The notes below the pieces were generated by a model, which saw nothing but the letters and a program-made list of their open reading frames with translations, did no database searches and was not told the origin of the DNA. The position numbers and the translations under genes are program-made. From assembly GCA_020201235.1 (NCBI GenBank), contig JAIVHD010000238.1:1-8539 (forward strand): DNA of 8,539 nt, read 5' to 3'. Each line of letters starts with the position of its first letter. The first letter of the stretch is position 1. The DNA is from Lysobacteraceae bacterium (GTDB lineage Bacteria > Pseudomonadota > Gammaproteobacteria > Xanthomonadales > Wenzhouxiangellaceae). Positions 7,766-8,539 of the stretch are shown one piece after another.

Positions 7766-8539
7766 ATGAAACGGTTTCTTCGAACAGGGCTTCTCCTTTC
7801 CGCTGTTGCATGCCTGTGGCCGCTTGTGTCGATCGCCCAGAGTCACCCCGGGCTCGACGAATTCATCGATCGGGTGGTGACCGAGCACAGTCTCGACGCC
7901 GAACACGTTCGAGCGACGCTGGCCGGGGCACATTACCAGCAGTCCATTATTGACGCCATTACACGGCCGGCCGAGGCCAAGCCGTGGCACCAATACCGTA
8001 AAATTTTCATTCGCCAGCCGCGCATCGACGGTGGCATCGAATTCTGGCGTGCGAACCGTACGCTGGTCGAGCGCGTTGCCACTGAATTCGGGGTCCCGGC
8101 CGAATACATTCTCGCCATCGTTGGCGTCGAAACCAACTACGGCATGATTACCGGCAACTACCGTGTTCTCGATGCGCTGGTTACGCTGGGCTTTTATTAT
8201 CCGAAGCGGTCCGAATTCTTCTCCAGCGAACTGGCCCACTTTTTTCGCCTCAGTGCCGAGGAACAGCTGCCGCTTGACGAAGTCAAGGGCTCGTATGCCG
8301 GCGCGATGGGTTTGGGCCAGTTCATTCCCTCAAGCTACCGCGCCTACGCGGTCGATTTCGATGACTCCGGATCGCGCGACCTGTGGCGATCGCTGCCCGA
8401 CGCGCTGGCCTCGGTCGCCAATTATCTGAAGGTTCACGGCTGGCAACACGACCGGCCGGTCGTGCTGTCGGTGACCGGCGCGCCGAACAGGATCGACCAT
8501 GAATTCGGCATCAAGCCGGCCCATACATTGGCCCAACTG
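7766..8539 (+). CDS. mltB: lytic murein transglycosylase B, 3'-truncated
   Basis: Periplasmic lytic transglycosylase (MltB / glycoside hydrolase family 103 type) that cleaves glycan strands to 1,6-anhydromuramic ends. The frame starts at ATG 7766 and is open to the window edge, with 258 residues visible and perhaps 60-80 missing. Glu122 in IVGVETNYG corresponds to the catalytic glutamate of MltB. GSYAGAMGLGQFIPSSY (175-191) and ANYLKVHGW are strongly conserved family blocks. The N terminus is a signal peptide (KRFLR, then a hydrophobic stretch to about 24). Cys16 sits in AVAC, a poor lipobox, and hydrophobic sequence continues beyond it to SIA-QS, so signal peptidase I cleavage near residue 24 seems likelier than lipoprotein processing, unlike E. 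coli MltB. Its place behind mrdA-rodA suggests it serves the elongation machinery by opening or trimming strands. Confidence 0.93.
   Translation, partial: MKRFLRTGLLLSAVACLWPLVSIAQSHPGLDEFIDRVVTEHSLDAEHVRATLAGAHYQQSIIDAITRPAEAKPWHQYRKIFIRQPRIDGGIEFWRANRTLVERVATEFGVPAEYILAIVGVETNYGMITGNYRVLDALVTLGFYYPKRSEFFSSELAHFFRLSAEEQLPLDEVKGSYAGAMGLGQFIPSSYRAYAVDFDDSGSRDLWRSLPDALASVANYLKVHGWQHDRPVVLSVTGAPNRIDHEFGIKPAHTLAQL

Overview
This window is part of a chromosome from a GC-rich gammaproteobacterium. It carries the rod-shape (elongasome) operon in the order mreB, mreC, mreD, mrdA (PBP2), mrdB/rodA, mltB, all on the + strand. MreB, MreC, PBP2 and RodA all resemble gammaproteobacterial proteins. From memory, having PBP2, RodA and MltB directly behind mreBCD is the Xanthomonadales-like arrangement; enterics and Pseudomonas split these genes between two loci. 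That points to a relative of Xanthomonadales or Wenzhouxiangellaceae, but the placement is inference.

Layout: (1) 1-1169, the 3' part of an NRAMP-like metal-ion transporter, cut by the window's left edge. (2) 1170-1815, about 650 bases with no convincing gene but several strong inverted repeats and probably the mreB promoter. (3) 1816-2862, mreB. (4) 2863-3379, an unusually long gene-free spacer inside the mre cluster, GC-rich and rich in hairpins. (5) 3380-7708, four genes chained by 4-base start/stop overlaps: mreC (ATGA) mreD (GTGA) mrdA (GTGA) rodA. (6) 7766-8539, the 5' three-quarters of mltB, running off the right edge.

How the genes work together: MreB filaments on the inner face of the inner membrane position the complex. 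MreC and MreD link it to the periplasmic enzymes. RodA (SEDS glycosyltransferase) polymerises glycan strands from lipid II, and PBP2 (transpeptidase) cross-links them. MltB is a lytic transglycosylase that cuts glycan strands and so could open space for insertion. The tight overlaps suggest translational coupling of MreC, MreD, PBP2 and RodA. MreB, needed in far larger amounts, is separated from them by a structured spacer that could lower downstream expression.

I see no new enzymatic or defence system here. The protein-coding content is ordinary and well conserved. The parts worth a second look are the two non-coding leaders, before mreB and before mreC: they share a gapped repeat (TTCAA, then an identical 15-mer) and each holds long, near-perfect hairpins. 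The transporter is also of interest because it has a Met-Pro-x-Pro-x-Asp motif where classical NRAMPs have Met-Pro-His.
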